A stretch of DNA of 64,000 nucleotides from Bradyrhizobium lablabi (GTDB lineage: Bacteria; Pseudomonadota; Alphaproteobacteria; Rhizobiales; Xanthobacteraceae): positions 372,001 through 436,000 of the forward strand of contig NZ_JAFCJK010000007.1 of NCBI RefSeq assembly GCF_018131005.1, given 5' to 3'. Made by a program: the position numbers and the translations under genes. Positions within the stretch are counted from its first letter, which is position 1. The number at the start of each line of letters is the position of its first letter. Under the pieces are notes generated by a model. That model was given only the letters and a program-made list of their open reading frames with translations. It was not told where the DNA came from and searched no databases. This document shows, piece after piece, positions 27,079 to 36,252 of the stretch.

Positions 27079-28383
27079 ATGATTTCGAACTGGCTCGCCG
27101 CTGCCCTCGCCCGCCGCAACATCCACTACGGTTGGGTGATGGTGGCCGTCACCTTCCTCGCCGCGCTGATCTCGGCCGGCACCGTCGGCGCACCCGGTGT
27201 CTTCATCGTGCCGCTGCAGCAGGAGTTCGGCTGGAGCACGGCGCAGATCTCATCCGCGCTGTCGATCCGCTTCATCCTGTTCGGGCTGATGGCGCCGTTC
27301 GCCGCGGCACTCATGAACCGCTACGGCCTGCGCAACGTGACGCTCGCGGCGCAGCTCGTCGTTGTCTCCGGCTTGCTTGCATCGCTCTTCATGACGCAGG
27401 TCTGGCAGCTCATGCTGCTGTGGGGAGTGGTGATCGGGATCGGCACCGGCATGACGGCTCTGGTGCTCGGCGCAACGATTGCCGCGCGCTGGTTCGTGGC
27501 CCGCCGCGGGCTCGTGGTCGGGATCCTGACCGCGAGCGTCGCCACCGGGCAACTCGCCTTCCTGCCGCTGCTTGCGAGCCTCACCGAGCGTTACGGCTGG
27601 CGGATCGCGCTGGCGCTGGTCTGCGTCGTGCTCGCGGTTGCGGCCTTTGCCGTCCTCATGGTGATGCGCGACCGGCCGAGCGACGTCGGCCTGCGCCCGT
27701 TCGGCGACGAGGGCACGGCGCCCCTTCCCGCACCACCGCCGAACAACGCCCCGATCATGGCGGCCGCGCTCGGCACGCTCCGTGACTCCTCGAAGTCATC
27801 GGTGTTCTGGATCCTGTTCGCAACGTTCTTCATCTGCGGTGCCTCAACCAACGGTCTCGTCCAGGTGCATCTGATCCCGATGTGCCTCGATTTCGGCATT
27901 CCGCAGGTGCAGGCCGCGAGCCTGCTCGCCGCGATGGGCATCTTCGACTTCGTCGGCACCATCGCGTCCGGCTGGCTGTCGGACCGTTACGACAATCGCT
28001 GGCTCCTGTTCTGGTATTACGGCCTGCGCGGGCTGTCGCTGGTCTTCCTCCCGTTCACGGATTTCTCGTTTTACGGCCTGTCGCTGTTCGCGATGTTCTA
28101 CGGGCTCGACTGGATCGCAACCGTGCCGCCGACGGTGCGACTGACCGCGCAACGGTTCGGCGCCGAGCGCGCCAATCTGGTGTTCGGCTGGATCTTCGCC
28201 GGCCATCAGCTTGGCGCGGGGACGGCCGCATTCGGCGCGGGCCTGTCGCGGACGGTCTATCTGACCTATCTGCCGGCGTTCTTTGTCGCGGGCGCGCTGT
28301 GCGTGATCGCGGCGCTGATCGTGCTCGGGATCTCGCGGCCGAAGCCACAGGTGCAGGCGCAGCCGCAGGCCGCAGCTGCCTGA
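27079..28383 (+). CDS. MFS transporter (monocarboxylate/OFA-like)
   Basis: 434 residues, about 12 membrane helices. The opening NIHYGWVMVAVTFLAALISA and the loop MNRYGLRNVTLAAQL fit the MFS branch that includes oxalate/formate and monocarboxylate porters. A central hydrophilic stretch (about 200-235, PLPAPPPNNAP) divides the two halves. Substrate unknown. It is preceded by the thiolase (108-base gap) and faces the convergent porin gene, with six bases between stops. Confidence 0.82.
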   Translation: MISNWLAAALARRNIHYGWVMVAVTFLAALISAGTVGAPGVFIVPLQQEFGWSTAQISSALSIRFILFGLMAPFAAALMNRYGLRNVTLAAQLVVVSGLLASLFMTQVWQLMLLWGVVIGIGTGMTALVLGATIAARWFVARRGLVVGILTASVATGQLAFLPLLASLTERYGWRIALALVCVVLAVAAFAVLMVMRDRPSDVGLRPFGDEGTAPLPAPPPNNAPIMAAALGTLRDSSKSSVFWILFATFFICGASTNGLVQVHLIPMCLDFGIPQVQAASLLAAMGIFDFVGTIASGWLSDRYDNRWLLFWYYGLRGLSLVFLPFTDFSFYGLSLFAMFYGLDWIATVPPTVRLTAQRFGAERANLVFGWIFAGHQLGAGTAAFGAGLSRTVYLTYLPAFFVAGALCVIAALIVLGISRPKPQVQAQPQAAAA

Positions 28384-28389
28384 GTAAGC

Positions 28390-29802
28390 CTAATATCTTA
28401 GCGTGCTGGTCAACCCGAACACGGCGGCGTCGCCGATCCGCGAAAGACCGCTTGGATCGTTCGGGTTCGGGATGCCGCCGGATGGCCGAAACACATATTG
28501 GAAATATGGAGCCAGCAGCCAGCCTGGCTTGATGTGCGCCTCGTAGATCAGTTCGATCAGGGTTTCATTGCTTCGCACGGGGCTGGAGAGCCCGCTGAAG
28601 AACCGGGTGTCAATATCGAGGTTTCGGACAGCGTTCGAAATCCGCATGTAGGCCACCGCCATTCCGAATCGGTCTCGGGCGCGACCGGGAGTGAAACCAA
28701 CGAAACCAATGCCGCCATCGAGATAAAGATCGATCAGGTTTCGGTCGGGAGGGCTGTAGGCGACCCGGCCGAACGCGGTCACTCCCGGCAGCGACGCCGA
28801 CGCGCCCTTTTCGGTCACCGAAGGCGGCCTGTAGAGGACCTGCTCCAAGACCGCGTAGATTCCGGAATTGCCGCGACGCTTTGCCGGGATACCGGTGCCG
28901 TCTGGATCGGCGATCGACAGGCCCTGCGCGGTGAAGCGCTGATCGTCGAACTGCCCGAAATGTCGCCAGGCGCCGGGTGTGAAGTTGCCGGAGAGTGGGC
29001 GCCCACCCACGTCAATTTCATAGTCGAAGTGAACCTGCCCGATAATCCAGGGTGGATCATTGATGCGAAATGCCAGACCGTGATTGTCACGCAGCTGCGG
29101 ATCGCCGTCGCCGGGCCGCGCGGCATTGCCATTGAATACCGCGCCAAAGGCGGTGATCTTGTCCGAGAGCGCCGCCTTGACACGGATGCCGGGCACCGCG
29201 ATCGGCGGTGCCGGCCCCCCGGCCGGAAGATTGGTGGCCTTGATGGCCGGCCAGCCGAAGGTTCCATTGATGAACAGATCGTCGGTTTCGCTGTCGAAGA
29301 ACTCGACATCCGCCGCCTGCTGGCCAGCCCTGATGTTCAGGGCATTATTGAAAAAGCCTTGTTCAAAATAGGCGTTATAGAGCCGCGTGTCAGGCAGCGC
29401 CTCGGTCTCGCTGAGGGTGGCCAGGTTGAGTACGTAGTTTCGCGACAGCCCGCGCCCATAAATCTCATAGGTGTTGGCGTAGAACCTGCCGCCGGTCCAG
29501 CCGAACAGCTTCTCGAGATCGGCATCAACGGAGAAATCAAAGCGCCCGAGATGAGTGGCGCCTCGTGCAATCCCGCCCGACACGTTGCCCATGTTGTCGG
29601 CGATATAGGTTGCACCGAAGTTCAGACCCTTCGCGGCCAATCCGTCATGCCATTCGTTGAACCATCCTGGTGCCAGCCACGCGGCCGCGCTCTCGTCTTT
29701 GGCTGCGTGGACCAGAGCATCTTCGGCCCGCGCGAGCCCCATGAACACAAGGCAGGCGACCGCCGCGACCAGTCTGGCTGCGTGGGGAAGAACACTGCAC
29801 AT
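28390..29802 (-). CDS. OprB-family carbohydrate-selective porin
   Basis: 470 residues. A signal peptide ends around residue 26 (GLARAED). The barrel region shows OprB features: LNFGATYIADNMGNVSGG, GGRFYANTYEIYGRGLSRNY, YFEQGFFNNALNIRAGQQA, and DNHGLAFRINDPPWIIGQVH. The C-terminus ends SRIGDAAVFGLTSTLRY, an aromatic-terminated last strand typical of outer-membrane barrels. OprB porins admit monosaccharides. It is monocistronic and lies 24 bases upstream of the CorA-type gene's stop on the same strand. Confidence 0.87.
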   Translation of the reverse strand: MCSVLPHAARLVAAVACLVFMGLARAEDALVHAAKDESAAAWLAPGWFNEWHDGLAAKGLNFGATYIADNMGNVSGGIARGATHLGRFDFSVDADLEKLFGWTGGRFYANTYEIYGRGLSRNYVLNLATLSETEALPDTRLYNAYFEQGFFNNALNIRAGQQAADVEFFDSETDDLFINGTFGWPAIKATNLPAGGPAPPIAVPGIRVKAALSDKITAFGAVFNGNAARPGDGDPQLRDNHGLAFRINDPPWIIGQVHFDYEIDVGGRPLSGNFTPGAWRHFGQFDDQRFTAQGLSIADPDGTGIPAKRRGNSGIYAVLEQVLYRPPSVTEKGASASLPGVTAFGRVAYSPPDRNLIDLYLDGGIGFVGFTPGRARDRFGMAVAYMRISNAVRNLDIDTRFFSGLSSPVRSNETLIELIYEAHIKPGWLLAPYFQYVFRPSGGIPNPNDPSGLSRIGDAAVFGLTSTLRY

Positions 29803-29826
29803 GAGATATACCGCGGAGCTATCGCG

Positions 29827-30855
29827 CTATTTGACGATGCCAAGCCTCCGCATGATCAGATAGGCCAGCAGGGAGGACCCGATCAGCAATCCGGCCGCCA
29901 CCAGAAATCCGCTGTCGACGTCGGTGAGCGGCAATCCCTTGGTGTTCATGCCGAAGATGCCGGTGACGAGCGTCGGCGGCAGCAGCATCATGGTAACGAC
30001 GGAGAGCGCGTGCAGATGCCGGTTGCTCTCCTCCTCCAGTTTGAACCGCATCTCCTCTTCGAGAAGCCGGCTGCGCTCGCGCAATTCGACGATATCGTGG
30101 TCGAGGCCGTCGAGCCGTTGCGTCAGCTTGGCGGCCTGCAGGCGAAGCGCTGGGCCGAGATTGTCGGTGTTCTTCTGCTCGAGGCGATGGAACAGCACGC
30201 GCAACCCCGCGAGTTGGCGGTGCAGCCGCACGCAAGTGCGGCGCAGCCGGCCGAGACTGCCGCGCATGTCGGACTTGCTCTCGCCGGCCAGCACGCGCTC
30301 CTCGATCACATCGATCTCGCTGCCGATCTTGTCGGCGATCCGGTCCATCGTGTCGGCGACCTCTTCGACGATTTTCTCCAAGAGGGCCGCGACCGTTTCG
30401 ACCCGATGGCCTCCCTCCAGCACGCGGCGCGTCGCATCGACCGCGCACAGCGCCTGGTGGCGTCCACTGATCAGGAGGCGCTCGGTCATCGCAAAGCGAA
30501 GAAAGCCGGTCTCCTCGGTCGGAGCATCGATACTGCGCACCAGATCCGAGAAGACGCCGTAGACGCAATTGTCAATGGTGTGGATCTGCTGGAAATTGTC
30601 GTTCGACAGCACGAGGTCGCGCGCGAGCTGCGGGATATGGGCGGACCCAAGCCACGCGCGGGTGCGTGCATCGGTCAGATTGAGGTGCAGCCACAGCCGC
30701 CCATCGCGGCTGGGCTCGATTGGCGCGTCGATCGGGAGAGCCTCGGCGCGGCCGTCCTGGTGCAGTCGGAAGGCCCACACCAGCCCTGGAATGGCGTCAG
30801 GATTCGCCCCGATGCGCGGCCCGGCGAGATTGGCGGGGGGCGGATCAGCCAGCAT
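29827..30855 (-). CDS. CorA-family transporter, ZntB-like
   Basis: 342 residues from ATG 30855, chosen for the strong AGGAGG eight bases upstream; the frame extends 333 bases further without conserved sequence. A long cytoplasmic alpha/beta and coiled-coil domain (RSRLLEEEMRFKLEEESNRH) precedes two C-terminal helices. The signature GMN loop is present (GIFGMNTKGLPLTD). CorA/ZntB proteins move Mg2+, Co2+ or Zn2+; ZntB types carry this N-terminal half. The metal cannot be told from sequence. Confidence 0.88.
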   Translation of the reverse strand: MLADPPPANLAGPRIGANPDAIPGLVWAFRLHQDGRAEALPIDAPIEPSRDGRLWLHLNLTDARTRAWLGSAHIPQLARDLVLSNDNFQQIHTIDNCVYGVFSDLVRSIDAPTEETGFLRFAMTERLLISGRHQALCAVDATRRVLEGGHRVETVAALLEKIVEEVADTMDRIADKIGSEIDVIEERVLAGESKSDMRGSLGRLRRTCVRLHRQLAGLRVLFHRLEQKNTDNLGPALRLQAAKLTQRLDGLDHDIVELRERSRLLEEEMRFKLEEESNRHLHALSVVTMMLLPPTLVTGIFGMNTKGLPLTDVDSGFLVAAGLLIGSSLLAYLIMRRLGIVK

Positions 30856-30998
30856 GACACGCCTCCTAGACAACCGGACAAATCGACATGAGCAATAACC
30901 TTTGCCAACGGCAAAAATCGAACGCGCGCGTGCCATCGCCGCTGGAGTGAGGCGAATAGGAAAGCGCGCGCGTAACGGTTCTATGTCGGAAGCGTACG

Positions 30999-31781
30999 CT
31001 ATTCCGCCGCAAGGCCTCTCGCGGGGTCCTGCTCGACCTGCTTGTTGTAATCGTGCACGACGCGGCCAAATGGCAGCGTCAGATCGGCCAGGAAATGATG
31101 TGCGCCAATGATGCGCCTGACCGGAAAGTCCGCAACCGGCGCATTGACATGCGGCACCAAATGCAGCCGGCCGGGCCCGATCCAGCATCCCTTGACGACG
31201 ATGTCGGTGAGGTTGATCGCAACGAGCTGGCAGACCTCAAGGTGGCCGTCGACGCCTGGGATCATCTTCAGATTGACCTGCGTCTTCGCCAGCGTGGCGC
31301 GGGTGACGTCGCCACTGCCCGCCATGCTCTCGTGCTTGTAGCCCATCGTACCCAGGGCGACGAGCTGGCCGGCATATTCCAGCGTGCCTGTAAGCGTATC
31401 CTTGACGATCTCGAGCTTGGGATGGGCGTATTTCTTCGGAAAGCCCCAGATCTCGCGGCCGGCCGCGATCGGCGGATCGTCGTCCAGATACATCTGGCAG
31501 ACGAAGTTGACCTCCTCGCCATGCAGCCGCGCCGGGATCACAAGGCCGGACTCGGTGTAGCTTCCGAAACCGGAGCTGTCGGGCATCTTGATCCACTCGT
31601 AGTGCATGATCGGCTGGGCGATCGGCTCCAGCGGTTCGGGCAAGCCGGCACGGATCAGCTCGGGATCGGTCTCATAGGTGATGACGAGGAATTCGCGGTC
31701 GATGAAACGGTAGGGTCCGGCAGGATAGCTCGGACCCGCGGCCGGCATTGACGGGAGCTTGAGCAAATCTTCCCTGCGCAT
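30999..31781 (-). CDS. adc: Acetoacetate decarboxylase
   Basis: 260 residues, the usual length. The active-site segment GREIWGFPKKYAHPKLE holds the adjacent lysines (Lys116-Lys117) of the family, one forming the Schiff base and the other lowering its pKa. Arg and Glu residues around RLHGEEVNFV are also in place. It converts acetoacetate to acetone and CO2. It diverges from the patatin-like gene at 32069; adc and patatin-like genes often sit together near polyhydroxybutyrate/3-hydroxybutyrate metabolism, from memory. No 3-hydroxybutyrate dehydrogenase is adjacent here. Confidence 0.92.
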   Translation of the reverse strand: MRREDLLKLPSMPAAGPSYPAGPYRFIDREFLVITYETDPELIRAGLPEPLEPIAQPIMHYEWIKMPDSSGFGSYTESGLVIPARLHGEEVNFVCQMYLDDDPPIAAGREIWGFPKKYAHPKLEIVKDTLTGTLEYAGQLVALGTMGYKHESMAGSGDVTRATLAKTQVNLKMIPGVDGHLEVCQLVAINLTDIVVKGCWIGPGRLHLVPHVNAPVADFPVRRIIGAHHFLADLTLPFGRVVHDYNKQVEQDPARGLAAE

Positions 31782-31814
31782 CGCAAAATCCCCTGTGAAC
31801 GCATTGCGCGAACG

Positions 31815-31905
31815 CTAGAGCTGAAACGGAGACGAAGCTCTAGATTCATGTTTTGACACGGTTTCTCTTCACGCGAACCCACCACTGCGCTCGAAGACGC
31901 TATAG
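31815..31905. repeat. TAGAGC...TTTTGAC dispersed repeat, copy 1
   Basis: Contains CTAGAGCTGAAACGGAGACG, AAGCTCTAGATTC, TGTTTTGACACGG, TTCTCTTCACGCGAACC and CGCTCGAAGACGCTAT. It matches the element at 43923-44028 segment by segment. The AGCTCTAG pieces form a short inverted repeat. It lies between the divergent adc and patatin genes and so may influence their promoters. Confidence 0.75.
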
Positions 31906-32068
31906 CGGCCCGAAATGACGCCGCCGTGAAGAAATTCCGTCAGCAGCATGGCCCGCAATTGTGGTGGGATCAATGCAGCCAGTTGCACCACGCATCACGT
32001 CCGCGTGGGCGCGTGTCATCACAGCGTCATTGGCCCACTGAATTCTCGCCGCGCAAGGAGTGACAGTC

Positions 32069-33230
32069 ATGGATGCGCGATCTCCCGAGCTCAACCATAC
32101 AGATCACGCGGCGCGCGGCTGGCGGCCTCAAGGCTGCGATCGTGTTGCCCTGGTGCTGCAAGGCGGCGGCGCTCTCGGCGCCTACCAGGCCGGCGTCTAT
32201 CAGGCGCTGCACGAAGCCAATGTCGAGCCCGATTGGGTCTGCGGCGTCTCGATCGGCGCGATCAACTCTGCGATCATCGCCGGCAATCCGCCGGAGAGGC
32301 GGCTGGAGCGGCTGCATACGTTCTGGGACCGCATCACCAACCGCAAGATCTGGTACTACACGCCCGACGGTGACATCTTCCGCAAGGCCCGCAACTTTAC
32401 CAGTACATGGCTGACGACGACGCTGGGCCAACCCGGCTTCTTCACTCCGCATGTGACCAATCCGTGGTTCAGCCCGACCGGCGCGCGGACCGCGACCAGC
32501 TATTACGACACCGCACCGCTGCGCGCGTCGCTGCTCGAACTGGTCGATTTCGACCGCATCAATTCCAAGAAGATGCGCTTCGCGGTCGGCGCGGTGAATG
32601 TACTCTCAGGCAACTTCATCTATTTCGACAACGCCTACGACGAGATCGTACCCGAGCACATCATGGCGAGCGGCGCGCTGCCGCCGGCGCTGCCGATGGT
32701 GAAGGTCGGCACCGATCATTTCTGGGATGGCGGCATTGTCTCCAACACGCCGCTGCAACATCTGCTCGACCAGGAAGACAGCATGAACTCGCTGGTGTTC
32801 CAGGTCGATCTGTTCAGCGCTCGCGGCGCGCTGCCGCGCGATATTCAGGACGTGATGGCCCGCCACAAGGACATCATGTACTCCTCGCGCACCCGCTACA
32901 ATACTGATGTCTATCGCAAGACGTAGTCTCCGCGCAAGCCTGCACAAAGCGCTGTCGAAAATCCCCGATGACCAGCTGTCGGAGGAGGAGCGCCAGCTCA
33001 AGAAGTCGAACAGCACCCTACCGGGGATCACGCTGCTGCAGCTGATCTACCAACAGAAGGCGTATGAGGGCGACGCCAAGGATCATGAATTCTCCGGCAC
33101 CTCGATGCGCGAGCACTGGACGAGCGGCCACGAGGACACTACCCGTTCGTTGAAGCGGCGCGACTGGATCAAGATGCCCGAGAACGGCATGGGTATCGTG
33201 ATCCACGACGTGCATCGCGAGACCGAGTAG
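32069..33230 (+). pseudogene. Patatin-like phospholipase with DUF3734-type tail, split by a frameshift
   Basis: The first part (32069-32926, 285 residues) has all patatin motifs: LQGGGALGAYQAGV (oxyanion), GVSIG (Ser61) and DGGIVSNTPL (catalytic Asp). It then hits TAG after YNTDVYRKT. The second part continues in another frame, with LRASLHKALSKIPDDQLSEE and then GITLLQLIYQQKAYEGDAKD through WIKMPENGMGIVIHDVHRE, ending at 33230. This is the normal C-terminal domain of the same protein. Moving between frames needs one surplus base near 32927-32933. AAGGAG lies eight bases before ATG 32069. It is either a disrupted gene or a sequencing/assembly error; the tail's intact coding pattern suggests the event is recent or artefactual. 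Confidence 0.8.
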
Positions 33231-33287
33231 GAGATAGGTACCGCATTGTCGCGCTCGGGCTTCGCTCGCAATAAGGGTTGAGAGCCG

Positions 33288-34847
33288 TTACGGCCGCGTC
33301 GACATGTTGGCGGGAGGGCCCGGCGTGCGGATCGGCTCGGCGAGACGCGCGAATTCGCACAAGAGCGAGCGCGTCTTGCGCGGATCGATCACCTCCTCCA
33401 CCCAGAACTTCTCGGCCGAGCGGAACGGTGAGCGCAGCTTGTTGAGGCGATCCTCGATCTCGCGCAGTTTTGCCGCGGGATCGGCGGCCGCATCGATCTC
33501 GGCGCGGTAGGCCGCCTCGATGCCGCCTTCGAGCGGCAGCGATCCCCAATAGGCTGATGGCCACGCGTAACGCATCGAGAAGCGGTTGGCCGGTTGATGC
33601 ACCACGCCGGCCACGCCGAAGGCGTTGCGGACGATGATGGTGCACCAGGGCACCGTGCTTTGGTTGACTGCCGCCATCGCCCGCACACCGTGGCGGATAG
33701 TGGCGGATTTCTCCGCCTCCAGCCCGATCATGAAGCCGGGACAGTCCATCAGATAGACCACCGGCAGATGGAAGGTTTCCGCGAAGTCGACCCAGCGCAC
33801 CACCTTCTGGCAGGCATCCGCGGTCCAAGAGCCGCCATAATGGAAGGGATCGCTTGCGAGCAGCAGCACCGCCCTGCCCTCGATCCGCGCGAGGCCCGTG
33901 ATCATCGGACGGCCGAAATTGGCGCCGACCTCGAAGAACGAGCCCTTGTCGACCACGGCCTCGATGATCGGGCGCATCTTGTAGACCTGCCGGCGATTGC
34001 GCGGCACGGCCTTCAGCAGTGACTCCTCGGCGCGTTCAGGATCATCGGTACAGGGAATGGTCGGCGACAGCTCATAGACCGACGGCGGTAGATACGACAG
34101 GAAGCGCCTGGCATGGTCGAATGCCTCCTCCTCGGTGTCGACAGCCTGATCGATCGCGCCGGCGCGGGTTTGGATATCGGCGCCGCCGAGTTCTTGCTTG
34201 GTTAGATCCTGGCCGAGCCGCTTCACCACCGGAGGTCCGGCGACGAACATCGCGGAACTCTTCGTCATGACCGAATAATGTGTCGCCGCCAAGCGCGCGG
34301 CGCCTAGGCCGGCAACCGAGCCGAGACCAAGCCCGACGACGGGTACGCGCGCCAGGTTGGCGGTCGTGTACCAGTACCAGCGCGTGCCGCCGACGCCGCC
34401 GGGGAGATTGGCAGCGCCCTTGGTTTCGATCGTCTTCACCGAGCCGCCGCCGCCCGAGCCCTCGATCACGCGGATGATCGGCAGGCGGAAGTCATGCGCC
34501 ATCTCCTCCGCCATCAGCGGCTTGGCCGAGATCGACGCGTCCGCCGAGCCGCCGCGCACGGTGAAATCGTCGCCGACGACGACCACGGTGCGACCGTCGA
34601 TCCGGGCGCGGCCGAACACGCAATTTGCCGGCGTCAGATGCTTGAGCTCGTCGTCCTCGCCGTATTCCGCAATGCCCGAGATGGCACCGATCTCGTGGAA
34701 GCTCTGTCGGTCAACCAGCTTGTCGATGCGCTCGCGGACGGTCAGCCGGCCCTGGTCGCGCTGCCGCTTGACCTTGTCAACGCCTCCCATCTCCCGCGCG
34801 AACGCTTCGCGCCGGGCGAGGTCGTCGAGTTCCGGCTTCCAGTTCAT
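33288..34847 (-). CDS. Acyl-CoA carboxylase carboxyltransferase (beta) subunit
   Basis: 519 residues, two crotonase-like halves. The first carries RVIEGSGGGGSVKTIETKGA and VVGLGLGSVAGLGAARLAAT; the second FVDFAETFHLPVVYLMDCPG-type sequence, then GVAGVVHQPANRFSMRYAWP and PLEGGIEAAY. The family moves a carboxyl group between biotin and an acyl-CoA (acetyl-, propionyl-, methylcrotonyl- or geranyl-CoA). Its start lies inside the 3' end of the iclR gene (71-base overlap), so the two are co-transcribed. A lone biotinyl carrier is divergently encoded at 35879; no biotin carboxylase subunit is in the window. Substrate unknown. Confidence 0.88.
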   Translation of the reverse strand: MNWKPELDDLARREAFAREMGGVDKVKRQRDQGRLTVRERIDKLVDRQSFHEIGAISGIAEYGEDDELKHLTPANCVFGRARIDGRTVVVVGDDFTVRGGSADASISAKPLMAEEMAHDFRLPIIRVIEGSGGGGSVKTIETKGAANLPGGVGGTRWYWYTTANLARVPVVGLGLGSVAGLGAARLAATHYSVMTKSSAMFVAGPPVVKRLGQDLTKQELGGADIQTRAGAIDQAVDTEEEAFDHARRFLSYLPPSVYELSPTIPCTDDPERAEESLLKAVPRNRRQVYKMRPIIEAVVDKGSFFEVGANFGRPMITGLARIEGRAVLLLASDPFHYGGSWTADACQKVVRWVDFAETFHLPVVYLMDCPGFMIGLEAEKSATIRHGVRAMAAVNQSTVPWCTIIVRNAFGVAGVVHQPANRFSMRYAWPSAYWGSLPLEGGIEAAYRAEIDAAADPAAKLREIEDRLNKLRSPFRSAEKFWVEEVIDPRKTRSLLCEFARLAEPIRTPGPPANMSTRP

Positions 34848-35748
34848 TCATTGCCTCCGTCTTGATGATCTTGTTGTTATGGGCGGTCACCGGGAGCGAT
34901 TTGCGATCGGGCCGCCTGCTGAAGATATCCCCGTCGGCGCCTTCGAGCAGGCTGCCCACGGCGGCACCTAGTTCGATCATTTGCGGCGCGACTTCCCGGT
35001 GCAGCCGCTTCTCGTCATACATGGCCGAGAGCAGGCCGATCGTCGTCACGACGTAGGTTTGATATTGCGGCGACCACAGCGGCACCGCGACGCCATTGAT
35101 GTGCGGGCTCCACAGGCCACAGGCGACGACGTAGCCGTGCTCGCGCAGATGACGGCGGTTGGCCTCGATGCGCGGCGTCAGCAGCTTGGCGGCGTCGGGC
35201 ATCTCGCGTTCCATCTCCGCGATCAGCGTATCGCCGATCACGGGATCGAGCGCCGCCGTGTAGGCGTGGCCTGCGGCCGTGGTCGCCATCGCGATCCGGC
35301 TGCCGGTGGTCTCATGCAGGCCGAGCGCATTCGCGGCGCGGGCAAATTCGAGATAGACCAGATGAAAGCGATCGGGAATGACGAAGCCGACAGTGCCCGG
35401 CAAATGCTCGGCGACATCCTGCAGCCGCAGCCGGATCAGATTGCGAAGCTGCAGCCCCTTCATCATCGAGGTGCTCATCGCCACCGCACTCGGCCCAATG
35501 CGATACTTCTGGTCGCGCGGCAAATAGACGAGTTGTCCCATCCGCGTCAGCGTGTGCGTCAACCGCGACACGGTCGAGCGCGGCAGGCCGCAGCGGTTCG
35601 ATATCTCGAGATTGCCGAGCCGCGTTTCGTGCCCCTCGAAGCACCGCAACACGTCAAAGGCGCGCGACACCACCTGGATGACATCGCCATCGCCAGTCTC
35701 GTTGGCGAGCATTCCCTGCCTGCTAAGCCGTTCCGAACGCCGTCCCAT
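34777..35748 (-). CDS. IclR-family transcriptional regulator
   Basis: 323 residues. The N-terminal winged helix shows VIQVVSRAFDVLRCFEG, LGNLEISNRCGLPRSTVSRL and KYRIGPSAVAMS. The C-terminal effector domain contains GTVGFVIPDRFHLVYLEFA, GSRIAMATTAAGHAYTAAL and HINGVAVPLWSP. The last 24 residues (MNELEAGTRRPRPARS...) overlap the carboxyltransferase start and are probably not part of the fold. A palindrome at 35762-35778, 14 bases before the start, is a likely autoregulatory operator, and a similar one precedes the TAXI gene. The ligand is probably the transported acid or its CoA ester, by inference. Confidence 0.9.
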   Translation of the reverse strand: MGRRSERLSRQGMLANETGDGDVIQVVSRAFDVLRCFEGHETRLGNLEISNRCGLPRSTVSRLTHTLTRMGQLVYLPRDQKYRIGPSAVAMSTSMMKGLQLRNLIRLRLQDVAEHLPGTVGFVIPDRFHLVYLEFARAANALGLHETTGSRIAMATTAAGHAYTAALDPVIGDTLIAEMEREMPDAAKLLTPRIEANRRHLREHGYVVACGLWSPHINGVAVPLWSPQYQTYVVTTIGLLSAMYDEKRLHREVAPQMIELGAAVGSLLEGADGDIFSRRPDRKSLPVTAHNNKIIKTEAMNELEAGTRRPRPARSVRAGDGRR

Positions 35749-35761
35749 TTTTTATGGCTCC

Positions 35762-35778
35762 ATTCCGTTCTGCGGAAT
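35762..35778. promoter_or_regulatory. Candidate IclR operator (ATTCCG-N5-CGGAAT)
   Basis: Perfect six-base arms separated by five bases, 14 bases upstream of the iclR start. IclR-family operators commonly have a TTCCG-N5-CGGAA-like layout. A second palindrome of the same architecture lies at 36223-36239. Confidence 0.55.
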
Positions 35779-35878
35779 AAAATTCCACTTGCAGACGAAG
35801 CTACCTCAGGCAATGTGCGGCCACAACAACAAGCCGTTCGCGAGATGAAATTTCCGCATGACGGTATCGGAGAGTGGA

Positions 35879-36100
35879 ATGCCTGAGATCAAAGTCGTGA
35901 CCGAAGTTGCCGGCCGCGTGTGCGCGCTTTCCGTTGAAGCCGGCAACAGCATCGGCGATGGCGATGAGATTGCGTTCGTCGAGGCCATGAAGATGGAAAT
36001 ACCAGTCACGTCGACGGCAGCAGGGAAAATCAAGTCAATTCTGGTCAGAATCGACGACGTGATCGCAGAGGGCCAGGCGGTCGCAATCGTCGAGACGTGA
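35879..36100 (+). CDS. Stand-alone biotinyl (lipoyl-type) carrier protein
   Basis: 73 residues from ATG 35879, with GGAGAG upstream; a slightly longer frame (35858) lacks a site. The whole protein is one biotinyl domain. The biotinylation loop EAMKMEIPV is intact (Lys near residue 39), with flanking G-x-V and DVIAEGQAVAIVET strands. It would carry the carboxyl group for the carboxyltransferase encoded divergently at 33288. The missing biotin carboxylase subunit must come from elsewhere. It precedes the TAXI gene by 152 bases on the same strand. Confidence 0.87.
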   Translation: MPEIKVVTEVAGRVCALSVEAGNSIGDGDEIAFVEAMKMEIPVTSTAAGKIKSILVRIDDVIAEGQAVAIVET

Positions 36101-36222
36101 TACCCAACTCGCATTTTCAGCCGCGACAATCTGTCCGGTGATGCGGCGGCTCAAATCGTCCGCCTGCGTCCTAGGTAGCGTTGCCATCGACCGGTCACGA
36201 TGTAATCATTCCCGCCAACAAA

Positions 36223-36239
36223 GTTTCGCTAGACGAAAC
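36223..36239. promoter_or_regulatory. Candidate IclR operator (GTTTCG-N5-CGAAAC)
   Basis: Perfect six-base arms with a five-base spacer, directly before the AAGGGAGGGA ribosome binding site and ATG of the TAXI gene. It shares the consensus RTTYCG-N5-CGRAAY with the palindrome in front of iclR. A leader hairpin blocking translation is an alternative reading. Confidence 0.45.
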
Positions 36240-36252
36240 AAAGGGAGGGACC

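Noticed and set aside
28498..30891. 797-residue plus-strand frame
   Set aside because: It runs antisense through the OprB porin and CorA-type genes, both with complete family motifs.
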